Below, piece by piece: positions 51,446 to 59,672 of a stretch of 64,000 bases of DNA (position 1 is the stretch's first letter; each line of letters starts with the position of its first letter). The DNA lies in assembly GCA_964358485.1 (NCBI GenBank), contig CAYHPY010000002.1, positions 124,001 to 188,000 of the forward strand, read 5' to 3'. The position numbers and the translations under genes are program-made. The stretch is from CAYHPY01 sp964358485. GTDB taxonomy: Bacteria > Elusimicrobiota > Elusimicrobia > UBA1565 > UBA9628. The notes under the pieces are model-generated. The model did no database searches and had not been told where the DNA came from. It was given only the letters and a program-made list of their open reading frames with translations.

Positions 51446-52613
51446 GGAGAAGCCTCCATTGGCCGCCCTTGGCTTCCCAAAGGTGCGGGGGGCGGAACCC
51501 GTCGACGATCTCCCAGAACCGGGTTTCCGAGAGGTCGGTGTATTCCAGGAATTCCCGGAAATGTTTGGAGGGGAACTCTCCGTCGTAGCGGCGCACCAGC
51601 GCCACCCCTTCCTCCCGGTTGATGTGGCCGTCCCGGATCTCGTGGGCGGCGTCCGAGGTCGCCCGCCCCAGGCCGAATTTGATGTAGGAGAGGTAATAGT
51701 GGAAGCCGTCGATGCGGTCGTCGAGGCTCGCGTATTTGGAATAGGTTCCCTCGGAGCGCCCGTCCGGATTGGCCTGGAAGCCCGTATGCTTGGCGGCGTA
51801 GTAGTAATTTTCCTGCGGGATCCACTTCTTGTAATAACCCAGGAAGCGGATTTGGAGCTTGGCCTTCTGGGCGTCCTCTTGCGCGGGCGGCAGGTAGGGG
51901 AAGAGATCCTCCCGCTTGACCCCGTATTTGACCCACTCCAGGGGGCCGACCCCGGAGAAATAATGCTTGATGAGGTCTCCGGAGGCGTCGTGGCCGGCGC
52001 GCCCCGCGGCCTTGGAATCCCCTCCGTACTCGACCTCGCCGTCCTCGCCGTACATCACCAGGGACACGCCGTGCTGGATGGCCATCCGCATGGGAAAGCC
52101 CTTTTGTCCGTAAATGAACGGTTGGAAGGGATCGCCCAGGTGCTCGAAGGCCAGGCGGGTCATGACCCGGTGAACCTTCCCGTTCGGGGTGCCCAGGACG
52201 TTGTCGAAGCCCCCGTCGTGGATGAAGGCCTGGAAGTTCTTCCAGCCGATGTCCGAGTAAAGGTGAGGAGACCAGGTGACGGTCAGGGGGTGCATGCCGT
52301 ATTCGTATTTCAACTGGTGGGCGACGAAGGCGGAATCCTTGCCCCCGCTGCAGGGGACGATGACGTCGTAGGAGCCGTCCTTGGAGCGGTGCTCGTCGAG
52401 CAGGGCGCGCAGTTGGGCCTCGCGGTCCTTCCAATCGATGACGCTGCGCTTGACGTCGGCGAACCGGCAGGCGCCGCAAACGCCCTTTTCGTCGAAAACA
52501 ATGCGGGGGCGCTGGTTGGAGACCACGCAGCGCGCGCAATATTTGACCTCCAAGGGGAGCTTGTACTTCTCGACGACGTGATGGGCGTTCTTCTTGGCGA
52601 CGGCGCTTTTCAT
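51432..52613 (-). CDS. N-acetyl sugar amidotransferase (WbpG/PseA family)
   Basis: 393-aa ATP-dependent amidotransferase. The PP-loop PCSGGKDSAFVAHQL adenylates an acetamido sugar, and zinc-type CxxC pairs sit at the N-terminus (CARCVVSNQRP, CGAC). Conserved MYGEDGEVEYGG and KYGVKREDLFPYL follow. With ammonia from HisH/HisF paralogues it forms an acetamidino group, as shown for P. aeruginosa WbpG and proposed for Campylobacter PseA/PtmG. ATGA overlap with hisH; its end overlaps the legF-legI frame by 14 bases. Confidence 0.9.
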   Translation of the reverse strand: MKSAVAKKNAHHVVEKYKLPLEVKYCARCVVSNQRPRIVFDEKGVCGACRFADVKRSVIDWKDREAQLRALLDEHRSKDGSYDVIVPCSGGKDSAFVAHQLKYEYGMHPLTVTWSPHLYSDIGWKNFQAFIHDGGFDNVLGTPNGKVHRVMTRLAFEHLGDPFQPFIYGQKGFPMRMAIQHGVSLVMYGEDGEVEYGGDSKAAGRAGHDASGDLIKHYFSGVGPLEWVKYGVKREDLFPYLPPAQEDAQKAKLQIRFLGYYKKWIPQENYYYAAKHTGFQANPDGRSEGTYSKYASLDDRIDGFHYYLSYIKFGLGRATSDAAHEIRDGHINREEGVALVRRYDGEFPSKHFREFLEYTDLSETRFWEIVDGFRPPHLWEAKGGQWRLLHQVS

Positions 52614-53269
52614 GGGGTCAGGCCTCCTGAGGAAAATGCGGCGAGGATCGCGAGGCCCGTGGGCCCCGATTTTTCGGGATGAAATTGGCAGCCTTGGACG
52701 TTTCCCCGGCGAAGGACCGAACAGAAGGCCGTTCCCCCGTAGTGCGTCTCGGCGAGGCGATCGGCGGGCTCGGCGGGAGCCACGATGAAGGAGTGGACGA
52801 AATAGACCTGGCTTTGGGCCGGGAGGCCGCCGAGGATGGTTCCCTTCCAAGATGAGGCCGGGCCGGGGACGGGCGCGAGCGCGTTCCAGCCCACGTGGGG
52901 AACCTTGAAGCGGTCCCCGTCGGAGCGGGGAAAAGGGACGGCCTTGCCCGGGACCACCCCGAGGCCGGGATGGACGCCGAACTCGGCGCCTTCGTCCAGC
53001 AGCAGCTGCATGCCCAGGCAGATGCCCAGCAGCGGGCGGCCCGAGGCGGCCACCTCCCGCAAAGGCTCGATCAAGCCGTTTTCCCGGAGTCCGCGCATCC
53101 CGTCGCCGAAAGCCCCGACCCCGGGCAGGATGACCCGGTCGGCCTTGGCGACGTCCTCCGGCCGGCGCGACACCAACGGCGCCGCCCCGACCCGCCGCAA
53201 GGCGCGGTCGATCGAGAACAGGTTCCCGAGGCCGTAATCAACGACGACTAAGGGGTGTCTTGTTTTCAT
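52610..53269 (-). CDS. HisH-like glutamine amidotransferase (amidination system)
   Basis: 219-aa class I glutaminase of the HisH type: VVVDYGLGNLFSI, the nucleophile Cys84 in GICLGMQ, and the His/Glu pair in GCQFHPEKSG. It releases ammonia from glutamine. Encoded between hisF-like and wbpG-like genes and away from any his operon, it most likely serves the sugar amidotransferase, not histidine synthesis. It overlaps the hisF-like gene by 32 bases. Confidence 0.9.
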   Translation of the reverse strand: MKTRHPLVVVDYGLGNLFSIDRALRRVGAAPLVSRRPEDVAKADRVILPGVGAFGDGMRGLRENGLIEPLREVAASGRPLLGICLGMQLLLDEGAEFGVHPGLGVVPGKAVPFPRSDGDRFKVPHVGWNALAPVPGPASSWKGTILGGLPAQSQVYFVHSFIVAPAEPADRLAETHYGGTAFCSVLRRGNVQGCQFHPEKSGPTGLAILAAFSSGGLTP

Positions 53270-54029
53270 GGTCCCGAATGGTGATTCCGGCGGCGCGCAG
53301 CTCGTTTTTAACCTCGGCGATCGAGGCCTTGCCGTAGTGGAGGATGGAGGCCAGCCCGACGGCGTCGGCCTTTCCTTCCACGGCGGCGGACCGGACGTGG
53401 GCCGGGCTGCCGGCTCCCCCGCAGGCGATCACCGGAATCGGAAGGGCCTGGGCCACCTTGGCGGTGAGCTCCAGATCATAGCCGTTGTGGGTTCCTTCCT
53501 GATCCACCGAGGTCAGAAGAATTTCGCCGGCCCCGAGCTCGGCCGCTCGAAGCGCCCACTCGTAGGCGTCCAGGCCGGTCTTTTCCCGGCCGTTGTCGGT
53601 CAGGGCTTCCCAGCGTCCCGGCGCGCGCCGTTTGGCCTCGATGGAGACGATGATGCACTGGGAGCCGAAGCTTTTGGCGGCCTGTCCGATGAAGGCGGGG
53701 TTTTTGACCGCCCCGGTGTTGATGGCCACTTTGTCGGCGCCCGCCCTCAAGAGCCGGTAGATGTCCTCCGAGGAACGCACGCCCCCGCCGACGGTCAAGG
53801 GGATGAAGATGTCCCGGGCGGCCTTCTCCACGATTTCCAGGAGGTTGTTGCGGCCGTAGAGGCTGGCCACGATGTCCATGTAGAGGAGTTCATCGGCGCC
53901 CTGTTCGTAATACTTGAGCGCCATTTCGGCGGGATCGCCCACGATCCGCAGGCCCTCCAAATGCACTCCTTTGACCACGTTCGGGCCCTTGATGTCCAGG
54001 CGCGGGATGACGCGCAGGCTATGGCTCAT
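53238..54029 (-). CDS. HisF-like synthase subunit (ammonia channel for amidination)
   Basis: 263-aa (beta/alpha)8 protein of the HisF family: VIPRLDIKGPNVVKG with the first catalytic-type Asp12, IPLTVGGGVRSSEDIYRLL, KVAINTGAV, LLTSVDQEGTHNGYD. The second catalytic Asp of true HisF (equivalent to Asp130 of Thermotoga HisF, in a VxIDAK context) is Glu here (IVSIEAK, GAG codon). That fits a paralogue repurposed to channel ammonia to WbpG. ATG 54029 overlaps the next stop. Confidence 0.87.
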   Translation of the reverse strand: MSHSLRVIPRLDIKGPNVVKGVHLEGLRIVGDPAEMALKYYEQGADELLYMDIVASLYGRNNLLEIVEKAARDIFIPLTVGGGVRSSEDIYRLLRAGADKVAINTGAVKNPAFIGQAAKSFGSQCIIVSIEAKRRAPGRWEALTDNGREKTGLDAYEWALRAAELGAGEILLTSVDQEGTHNGYDLELTAKVAQALPIPVIACGGAGSPAHVRSAAVEGKADAVGLASILHYGKASIAEVKNELRAAGITIRDHENKTPLSRR

Positions 54030-56068
54030 GGTTTTCGGAAAATCGGCCCCACCGCCGGCCCGCGCAACCGGCGCGCGACCGAACGGTCCCGGACGGCCGC
54101 CGCCGCCGCCGGCAGGACCGTGGCGTAGATTCTGAGGATCTGGTCGCAGTCGGCCGCCGTCAACGCCCAGGACGGGTTGTGGGTGGCCATGAAGAGATAG
54201 CCGCGGGAGGCGCATTCCTGCTGGATCAGGCTCTTGAGTTCCCACCAGGGCTCCCCGTTGCCGCGGGTAAAGGGAATCACGGTGTGGGGGGGCAGGCCGA
54301 CGCAGCGGGCGTGCCGGTCGAGCCCCGCCTCGCGGGCCAAGGTGTTGAAGCCGTCTTGGAGGCGCCGGCCCTGCTGCCAGAGGTGGGGGATCACCCCATG
54401 GGAACGCATCTTGGCCAGGGTCGCCCGGGCGGCGGCCAAGGACAACAACTCTCCACCGAAGGTGGTGGAGATGAATGCGTCGTTGAAAACCTTCATGTGC
54501 CGTTTTCGTCCTGTCACGGCCGAAAGCGGAAATCCGTTTGCGAGGGCTTTTCCAAAACAACACAAGTCCGCCTGGACCCCGAAATGCTCCTGCCCTCCCC
54601 CTAGAGCCAACCTGAATCCCGTCACCACCTCATCAAAGATCAGCAATGCCCCGTTTTTCCTCGTCAGTTCGGCGACTTCGTTCAGGAATCCGGGTTTGGG
54701 CTCTTCGACGCCGATGGGTTCTAGAATCACGGCCGCGTAGCGGCCGGGATGGGAACGGAACAAGCGGCGGAGGGAGGAAAGATCATTATAAACGAAGGAT
54801 TTGGTAAGGCGGCTAACAATAGAAGGCACGCCTACGCTTCGCGTAGTCGTGCATATGTACCAATCATGCCACCCATGATAACCCCCGGCGGCGATCATGT
54901 CCCGGCCGGTGGCGGCCCGCGCCACGCGGACGGCGGCGGAGGTGGCGTCGGAGCCGTTTTTCATGAAGCGGACCATTTCCGCGCCCGGGACCAGGCCGCA
55001 GATCGTCTCGGCCACCTCCGTCTCCAAGGGGTGGGGCTGGGTGAGGATGGTTCCGTCCTTGAGTTGCGCCGACACCGCGGCGTCCACGTCCGGGTCGCAG
55101 TAGCCCAGGCTGACCGGGGCCAGCGCCATGGAGGTGTCGAGGTAGCGGTTGCCGTCGACGTCGGTGACCGTCGCGCCTTTTCCGCTCTTCAAAAAGAGCG
55201 GGGTCGCCCCGCGGACGAATTGGTCGGGGGCCTTGGAGAAGGTCTGGCTCGCTCCCGGTATCACTCCCCTGGCCCTGCGTTCCAGGGCCAGGGATTTCGA
55301 TAGTTTTAGTTTCTTTTCTTTGACTTTCGGTTCGTTCAATAAACTTCTGTAATAACCTTCGTTCGGTCTTATTTTCCCGTTGATTTCCGTCAGCTTTGGT
55401 TCCTTTTCCAGCAATTTTAAGATGTCCTTGAACCCGCTCTTTCCGTTGACCCGCCCGTAAATCGCCCGCAAAAACTCCAAATCCCGGGGTTCGTCGAGCG
55501 TCCACCGAAGGCCGGACAGGTCCCGGTCCTGCGTCACCCCCGCGAAAGGAAATTGGCGCGGGCGGTCCCGCAGATAGACGGTCACGTGTTCCCGCTCCAC
55601 GGGCTTGCGGGCGTTTTTCCAGGCGGTTTCAAGGGCGGAAAACCGGAAGGCCTCGACGTCCAGCCCGTCCGGGAAAGTGGGGGGGCAAACGTTGTTGGCG
55701 TAGGCGGCCTTGCGCCGGAGCAGGGTCTGGAGGACCCGGCCCGCGACGCCGGGGTCGAGCAGGGGGCAATCGGCCGTGACCCGGAGCACCACGTCGGCGC
55801 GGGCGGCTTTCGCGGCCCGATAAAACCGGTCCAGGACGTCCTTCTCGCTTCCGGCGTGGCAGGCCGCTCCGATCCGGGCGCACAGCCGCCGCAAGGGCTC
55901 GTCGGCGGGGCCGTCGGGAACGGCCACCACCACCGCGTGGACGCCGGCGATGGCGCGGCAGCGGTCCACGACCCGCTCCAGAGCGGTTTTTCCTCCCAGA
56001 TCCAGGAGGACCTTTCCGGGAAGGCGGGTGGAGCCCATGCGGGCCTGGATGATCGCGACGACTTTCAT
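54026..56068 (-). CDS. SpsF-type cytidylyltransferase fused to class III aminotransferase
   Basis: 680-aa two-domain enzyme. Residues 1 to about 215 are an SpsF/CMP-nonulosonate synthetase-like GT-A domain (AIIQARMGSTRLPGKVLLDL, RVTADCPLLDP). Residues about 265-680 are a glutamate-1-semialdehyde-aminomutase-like PLP enzyme (FMKNGSDATSAAVRVARAAT, ILEPIGVEEPKPGF, IFDEVVTGFR, PLP Lys in CCFGKALANGFPLSA). The linker (about 215-262) is AT-rich and Lys/Glu-rich, unlike both domains. The aminotransferase may install or shift an amino group on the sugar or its N-acyl substituent; this is inference. ATGA overlaps at both ends. Confidence 0.82.
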   Translation of the reverse strand: MKVVAIIQARMGSTRLPGKVLLDLGGKTALERVVDRCRAIAGVHAVVVAVPDGPADEPLRRLCARIGAACHAGSEKDVLDRFYRAAKAARADVVLRVTADCPLLDPGVAGRVLQTLLRRKAAYANNVCPPTFPDGLDVEAFRFSALETAWKNARKPVEREHVTVYLRDRPRQFPFAGVTQDRDLSGLRWTLDEPRDLEFLRAIYGRVNGKSGFKDILKLLEKEPKLTEINGKIRPNEGYYRSLLNEPKVKEKKLKLSKSLALERRARGVIPGASQTFSKAPDQFVRGATPLFLKSGKGATVTDVDGNRYLDTSMALAPVSLGYCDPDVDAAVSAQLKDGTILTQPHPLETEVAETICGLVPGAEMVRFMKNGSDATSAAVRVARAATGRDMIAAGGYHGWHDWYICTTTRSVGVPSIVSRLTKSFVYNDLSSLRRLFRSHPGRYAAVILEPIGVEEPKPGFLNEVAELTRKNGALLIFDEVVTGFRLALGGGQEHFGVQADLCCFGKALANGFPLSAVTGRKRHMKVFNDAFISTTFGGELLSLAAARATLAKMRSHGVIPHLWQQGRRLQDGFNTLAREAGLDRHARCVGLPPHTVIPFTRGNGEPWWELKSLIQQECASRGYLFMATHNPSWALTAADCDQILRIYATVLPAAAAAVRDRSVARRLRGPAVGPIFRKP
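54826..54852. repeat. 12-bp inverted repeat in the aminotransferase domain
   Basis: Arms 54826-54837 and 54841-54852 pair with one mismatch around a 3-base loop. They lie in an AT-rich patch (about 54,770-54,880). Confidence 0.55.
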
Positions 56069-57045
56069 GGCGTGCGCTCCTTGCGTCCGGTGCGGGCGGA
56101 TTTGCGCGCGGTCTCCACCAGCTCCAGGGTCTTGAGGGCGTCCCGGGGCGAGACCAGGCCGTCGGAGGCGGAATTCCCGAGGCGGCGGAGAAAGGCCCTG
56201 GTTTGGGCGAGGTAAAGGTCGTTGGACTGGAAGGGAAAATTCTTCACGACGGATTTCCCCGGGCCCTTGACGATCGTGACTCGGGAGGCGGGGAGCTCGA
56301 AGGTCACGGTGGCCCGCGTGCAAGAGATCAGCAGGCCCCGGCGAAAGCCCCGTTGGACCATGTCGAGATGGACTTCCGCGATCGCGCCGGAGCGCATCTC
56401 CATGAGCAAGGCGGCGGTGTCCTCCACGTCGACCGGCAGGGCCAGGCGCTTGGCCAGGCAGAAGACGGAGCGGGCCTCGCCCGCCAGCCAACGGACCAAA
56501 TCCAGCTCATGGGAGGCGTCCAGAAGGATCCCGCCGCCGAGGGCTTTGCGGGCCGTGTAGGAACGGCGGTAATTCTGCCAGGGGCGCCAATCGGGGAGAT
56601 ACTGCCCGAACTCCGCGCGCAGAAACAACAGCTTCCCCCAGGAGTTTTTTTCCAGGCGCTCCTTGATCCAGCGCAGGGCGGGGTGAAAGCGGAGTTGGTA
56701 GCCGACGGCGGCCGGGATTTTCCCGGTCGCGGCCAGTTTTTTCCCGTCCGCCAGTCCGGACGCCAGCGGTTTCTCGACGAACATCGGAACCCCCGCCCGG
56801 AGCGCGAGCAGGCCGGGCCCGGCGTGGGAGGAGGGCGGGGTGCAGACGAAAACCGCGGCCGGGCGGCGGGCCAACCCCGCCTCGACGCTGTCGACGGTTT
56901 CTATTTTGAGGTTTTCCCGGGCCCAACGGCGGCGGTCCGCGGCGGTGTCGTAGGCCACGACGGTCCGCCCCAGGGACTTGAGATTGGAGATGTGCCGGCG
57001 GCCGATCGAGCCGCAGCCCAGGACGAGGATCGGGGATCGTCTCAA
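56065..57045 (-). CDS. Gfo/Idh/MocA family NAD(P)-dependent oxidoreductase
   Basis: 326-aa oxidoreductase. N-terminal Rossmann motif ILVLGCGSIGRRHISNLK; FVEKPLASG is the hallmark EKP with the catalytic-type lysine; GYQLRFHPALRWIKE and GGGILLDASHELDLVRWL complete the C-terminal domain. It oxidises or reduces a sugar or sugar-derived substituent. The start is TTG 57045 in a TTGA overlap with the deacetylase gene. It belongs to the tailoring block of the operon. Confidence 0.87.
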   Translation of the reverse strand: MRRSPILVLGCGSIGRRHISNLKSLGRTVVAYDTAADRRRWARENLKIETVDSVEAGLARRPAAVFVCTPPSSHAGPGLLALRAGVPMFVEKPLASGLADGKKLAATGKIPAAVGYQLRFHPALRWIKERLEKNSWGKLLFLRAEFGQYLPDWRPWQNYRRSYTARKALGGGILLDASHELDLVRWLAGEARSVFCLAKRLALPVDVEDTAALLMEMRSGAIAEVHLDMVQRGFRRGLLISCTRATVTFELPASRVTIVKGPGKSVVKNFPFQSNDLYLAQTRAFLRRLGNSASDGLVSPRDALKTLELVETARKSARTGRKERTP

Positions 57046-57728
57046 GCCTCGACCCTCCGGATGAGGCTGAAGGCTTCGGCCGCCCGAAGGCCGGCTTGGC
57101 CCCCGCGGACCTTGGCCAGGGCGCGGATGTACTCCTCGGACCGGGGGTGCGGGAAATCGCGGGTTTCCCCGGCGTAGGCCCGCAGGGCCCGGACCTTGAG
57201 ATCGAGCTGGCCGGAAACCTCCGTGAAGACGTCCGGGTGGAAGGCGCGTCCGGCGTCGAAGCGCCACTCGGTCGAGGAGGGAATCTCGAAAGCCAGGATT
57301 TCCCGGACCGGGGCCCCGGGCAGGGGCCGGCAGGCGGTTTTGACCGCCTCGCAGGTCAGTTGATGGTCGACGTTCAGGTCGGCCGGGGAGTGGGTGTAGA
57401 CCGTCGAGGGCTTGAATTCGGCGACGACCTCCTCCACCGCGTGGATGAGGCTCAGGCGGGGGATGGAGTCAAATCCGTTGTCGGGAAAGGATTTCAGGAT
57501 GTGGCGGGAGGCCCCGAGGATTTCCGCGGCGCGCCGGGAGTCGGCGCCGAGTTTCTTGAGAAGGCGGGATTTTTCCGTCCGCGAGAGCCCCCGGCGCGAG
57601 GTGATCCCCTCGCCCAGGATCAAGATCCAGACCGTGTCGCCTTGCGCGCGCCGCCGGGCGATGCTCGCCCCGCAGCCGAGGACTTCGTCGTCGGGATGGG
57701 CCGCCACGACCAGAATTTTCGCGGACAT
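57042..57728 (-). CDS. PIG-L family N-deacetylase
   Basis: 228-aa zinc-dependent deacetylase of the LmbE/PIG-L family: ILVVAAHPDDEVLGCGASIA (zinc ligands and the general base) and THSPADLNVDHQLTCEAV (third zinc His). It removes an acetyl group from an N-acetyl sugar or sugar nucleotide. Beside an ATP-grasp ligase and a GNAT it suggests replacement of one N-acetyl group by another acyl group. TGATG overlap with the GNAT gene. Confidence 0.88.
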   Translation of the reverse strand: MSAKILVVAAHPDDEVLGCGASIARRRAQGDTVWILILGEGITSRRGLSRTEKSRLLKKLGADSRRAAEILGASRHILKSFPDNGFDSIPRLSLIHAVEEVVAEFKPSTVYTHSPADLNVDHQLTCEAVKTACRPLPGAPVREILAFEIPSSTEWRFDAGRAFHPDVFTEVSGQLDLKVRALRAYAGETRDFPHPRSEEYIRALAKVRGGQAGLRAAEAFSLIRRVEA

Positions 57729-58219
57729 CAGAGAACCCCCTGTTCCAGTAGGTACGACTCGGAGCCTTTGCGGCGCTCCACGCGCACGAAGCGGTAGCCC
57801 GCTTTGAGGAAGGCGATGGTCGAAGCCGGGTTGTCCGGAAGGGTCCGGGCCCGAAGGCGCTTGACGCCCCAGCGCCGGGCCGCCCGGGCGGCGGCCCGCA
57901 GGGCGGCGGTCGCGGTTCCCCGGCCCCGGCCCCGCGCGTCCACCGAGAGGCTGACCTGGGCGTCGCCCCCGGGGCCCCGCTCCAGCCGAAGCTGTCCGAG
58001 CGGCCGCGCGGAGGCGGAACCCCCGCGGGCGGGCTCGATGATGAACAGGCGGCACCGGCAATCGCGCAGCCGGGCGGAAAACCAGCGCGCGTGCTCCCGC
58101 CCGTCGACGGGGCGGGCTTGGAAGTAGCGGCGGTAGGCCGTGGGGTCGTTGCGCCAGGCGAGAATCAGGGCCGAGTCCTTTTCCCGGGCCGGGCGCAGGC
58201 GCACGGAGGAGGCGTTCAT
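57728..58219 (-). CDS. GNAT acetyltransferase (PseH/SpsD-like position)
   Basis: 163-aa GNAT-fold N-acyltransferase: VRLRPAREKDSALILAWRND at the N-terminus is typical of RimJ/PseH-type enzymes, GRGRGTATAALRAAARAA is the acetyl-CoA loop, and NPASTIAFLKAGYRF follows. In pse/sps operons an enzyme of this type acetylates the 4-amino group of the PseC product. ATGA overlap with the amidohydrolase. Confidence 0.8.
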   Translation of the reverse strand: MNASSVRLRPAREKDSALILAWRNDPTAYRRYFQARPVDGREHARWFSARLRDCRCRLFIIEPARGGSASARPLGQLRLERGPGGDAQVSLSVDARGRGRGTATAALRAAARAARRWGVKRLRARTLPDNPASTIAFLKAGYRFVRVERRKGSESYLLEQGVL

Positions 58220-59016
58220 CCCAGGATTCTCCGGGCGGTGCCGGAAAGAATCTCTTCGGCCTCGCGGGCCCGGAAACGGTGCTTGCGGAAAAATTCCAGA
58301 ATCTGCCGGATCGAGGTCTTTTGGGGAAAGAAGGGGGCGTCGGAGCCGAACATCCAGCGGGAGGCGCCCAACTTCCGCATCGCGAAGGCCATGTCGCCCT
58401 CCAAGGAGCTGCCCAGGTAATAGTCCAAGGAGAAGGAGGTGTCGAGAAAGACGTTGGGGGAATCGGCGGCCACGAGCATCGCGTCCATGAGCTTGGCCCC
58501 GCCCGCGTGGGCCATGACGATCGGGCCCTTGAGGCGGCCGGCCAGCAGGGCGGCCAGGGCCACGCCGGAGTGACGGCCGAGTTCCTTGGTCCCGTAGGAA
58601 CAGCAGACGGTGGGGTAAAGGCCCAGGCGTTGCGCGACGACCGCCAAATCGACGGCGCGGGACAGGTCTTCGGCGGCGATCTTCTGGCGATAGGGATGGA
58701 ATTTGAGGCTGCGGACGCCGGCCTTGGCGGCTTGGCAAACCAGGTCGCCCGCATCCTTGGCCCGGAAATCCAGCAAGGCGGCGAATTCAAAAAGCCCCGG
58801 GTGGGCTCGGCGGACCTCGGCGAGGCTCCGGGCGTTGGCGCCGTCCCGGAAAAAATCGGGGTTGAGGATCACGACCAGGGCCCTGCGCACGCCCAAGGGC
58901 TTGAAGCCCTCGGCGTAGCGGGCGCAGCTTTTCCGCAGCTCCCGGGCGTCGGTGCGCCCCACGGCGTCGTGGTCCGCCCCGAAAACCGGGTAGACCTGCA
59001 TGTCCGTGATTTTCAA
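58216..59016 (-). CDS. TIM-barrel amidohydrolase-like protein
   Basis: 266-aa protein of the amidohydrolase_2 type: LKFHPYRQKI, VMAHAGGAKLMDAML and WMFGSDAPFF provide a His, a His and an Asp typical of metal ligands at successive barrel strands. The N-terminal HxH pair is not obvious. The start is TTG 59016 in a TTGA overlap. The substrate is unknown; deformylation, deamidation or decarboxylation of a sugar substituent would fit the context. Confidence 0.7.
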   Translation of the reverse strand: MKITDMQVYPVFGADHDAVGRTDARELRKSCARYAEGFKPLGVRRALVVILNPDFFRDGANARSLAEVRRAHPGLFEFAALLDFRAKDAGDLVCQAAKAGVRSLKFHPYRQKIAAEDLSRAVDLAVVAQRLGLYPTVCCSYGTKELGRHSGVALAALLAGRLKGPIVMAHAGGAKLMDAMLVAADSPNVFLDTSFSLDYYLGSSLEGDMAFAMRKLGASRWMFGSDAPFFPQKTSIRQILEFFRKHRFRAREAEEILSGTARRILG

Positions 59017-59672
59017 GGGAGGCCCTCCGGGCGCCGCCTGAGGCAAAGCATGAATTCCCGCTGGGGGAGGCCGGCGTAGTCGTGCTTGAGCGCCGCGTGA
59101 GGGGTCAGCCCGAAGGCGACGCCGAGGGCCCAGGCCGGTTCGTAGTAGTAGACGGCGGCTTCCTTGGGGTAGGCGGGGTCGCGCTCCGCGCTGAGCATGT
59201 CGACGACCAACGCCTCCCGGCAGGCGGAGAAGGCGGCCGCGATGAGGGCCGCCGCGTAAGCTTTGTTCGTCGGGGTTTTGAGCCTGAAATTGAGCAGACC
59301 GAACATGTAGCCCACGTCGCAGACCGGGGCCGAAAAGGGGCGGGCCAACAGATTCCGGGCCTCGAAGGAGGCGCGCGGGTGTTTTCGGCGGGCGACCTTG
59401 AGCAGGCCCCGGTTGATGTCCAGGCCCCGGTAGGAGCGGGGGGCCGCCTTCCGGTCTTTTAGGAAAGCGAGGAAGTCGGCGAAGCCGCAGCCGATGTCGA
59501 GGACTTTTTTCCCCGCCGGATCGGCGAGCCGGAGGGCGGCGTCGAAGCGGCGGAGCTGATTGCGGCGGGTGTCCCAGCCCAGGGTCCGGGGATCGTCGCC
59601 GAATTTCCCGAGGCGGGCGTTGTAGCGTTCGATGGTCGCGCGCTCCACGGGGGCCAACGCGGCGCGGTTCAC
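59013..59672 (-). CDS. SAM-dependent methyltransferase
   Basis: 219-aa class I methyltransferase: motif I VLDIGCGFADFLAFLKD, acidic GLDINRGLLKVA, and a YMFGLLNFRLK region resembling methyltransf_25-type enzymes. The start is GTG 59672 in a GTGA overlap with the ATP-grasp gene. It likely methylates the nonulosonate or its N-acyl or amidino group, by analogy with Campylobacter nonulosonate N-methylation. Confidence 0.8.
   Translation of the reverse strand: MNRAALAPVERATIERYNARLGKFGDDPRTLGWDTRRNQLRRFDAALRLADPAGKKVLDIGCGFADFLAFLKDRKAAPRSYRGLDINRGLLKVARRKHPRASFEARNLLARPFSAPVCDVGYMFGLLNFRLKTPTNKAYAAALIAAAFSACREALVVDMLSAERDPAYPKEAAVYYYEPAWALGVAFGLTPHAALKHDYAGLPQREFMLCLRRRPEGLP

Noticed and set aside
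52610..54029. Housekeeping histidine biosynthesis operon (hisH, hisF)
   Set aside because: No other his genes are present, the pair directly precedes a WbpG-type amidotransferase, and the HisF catalytic Asp is replaced by Glu. A dedicated amidination role is more likely.
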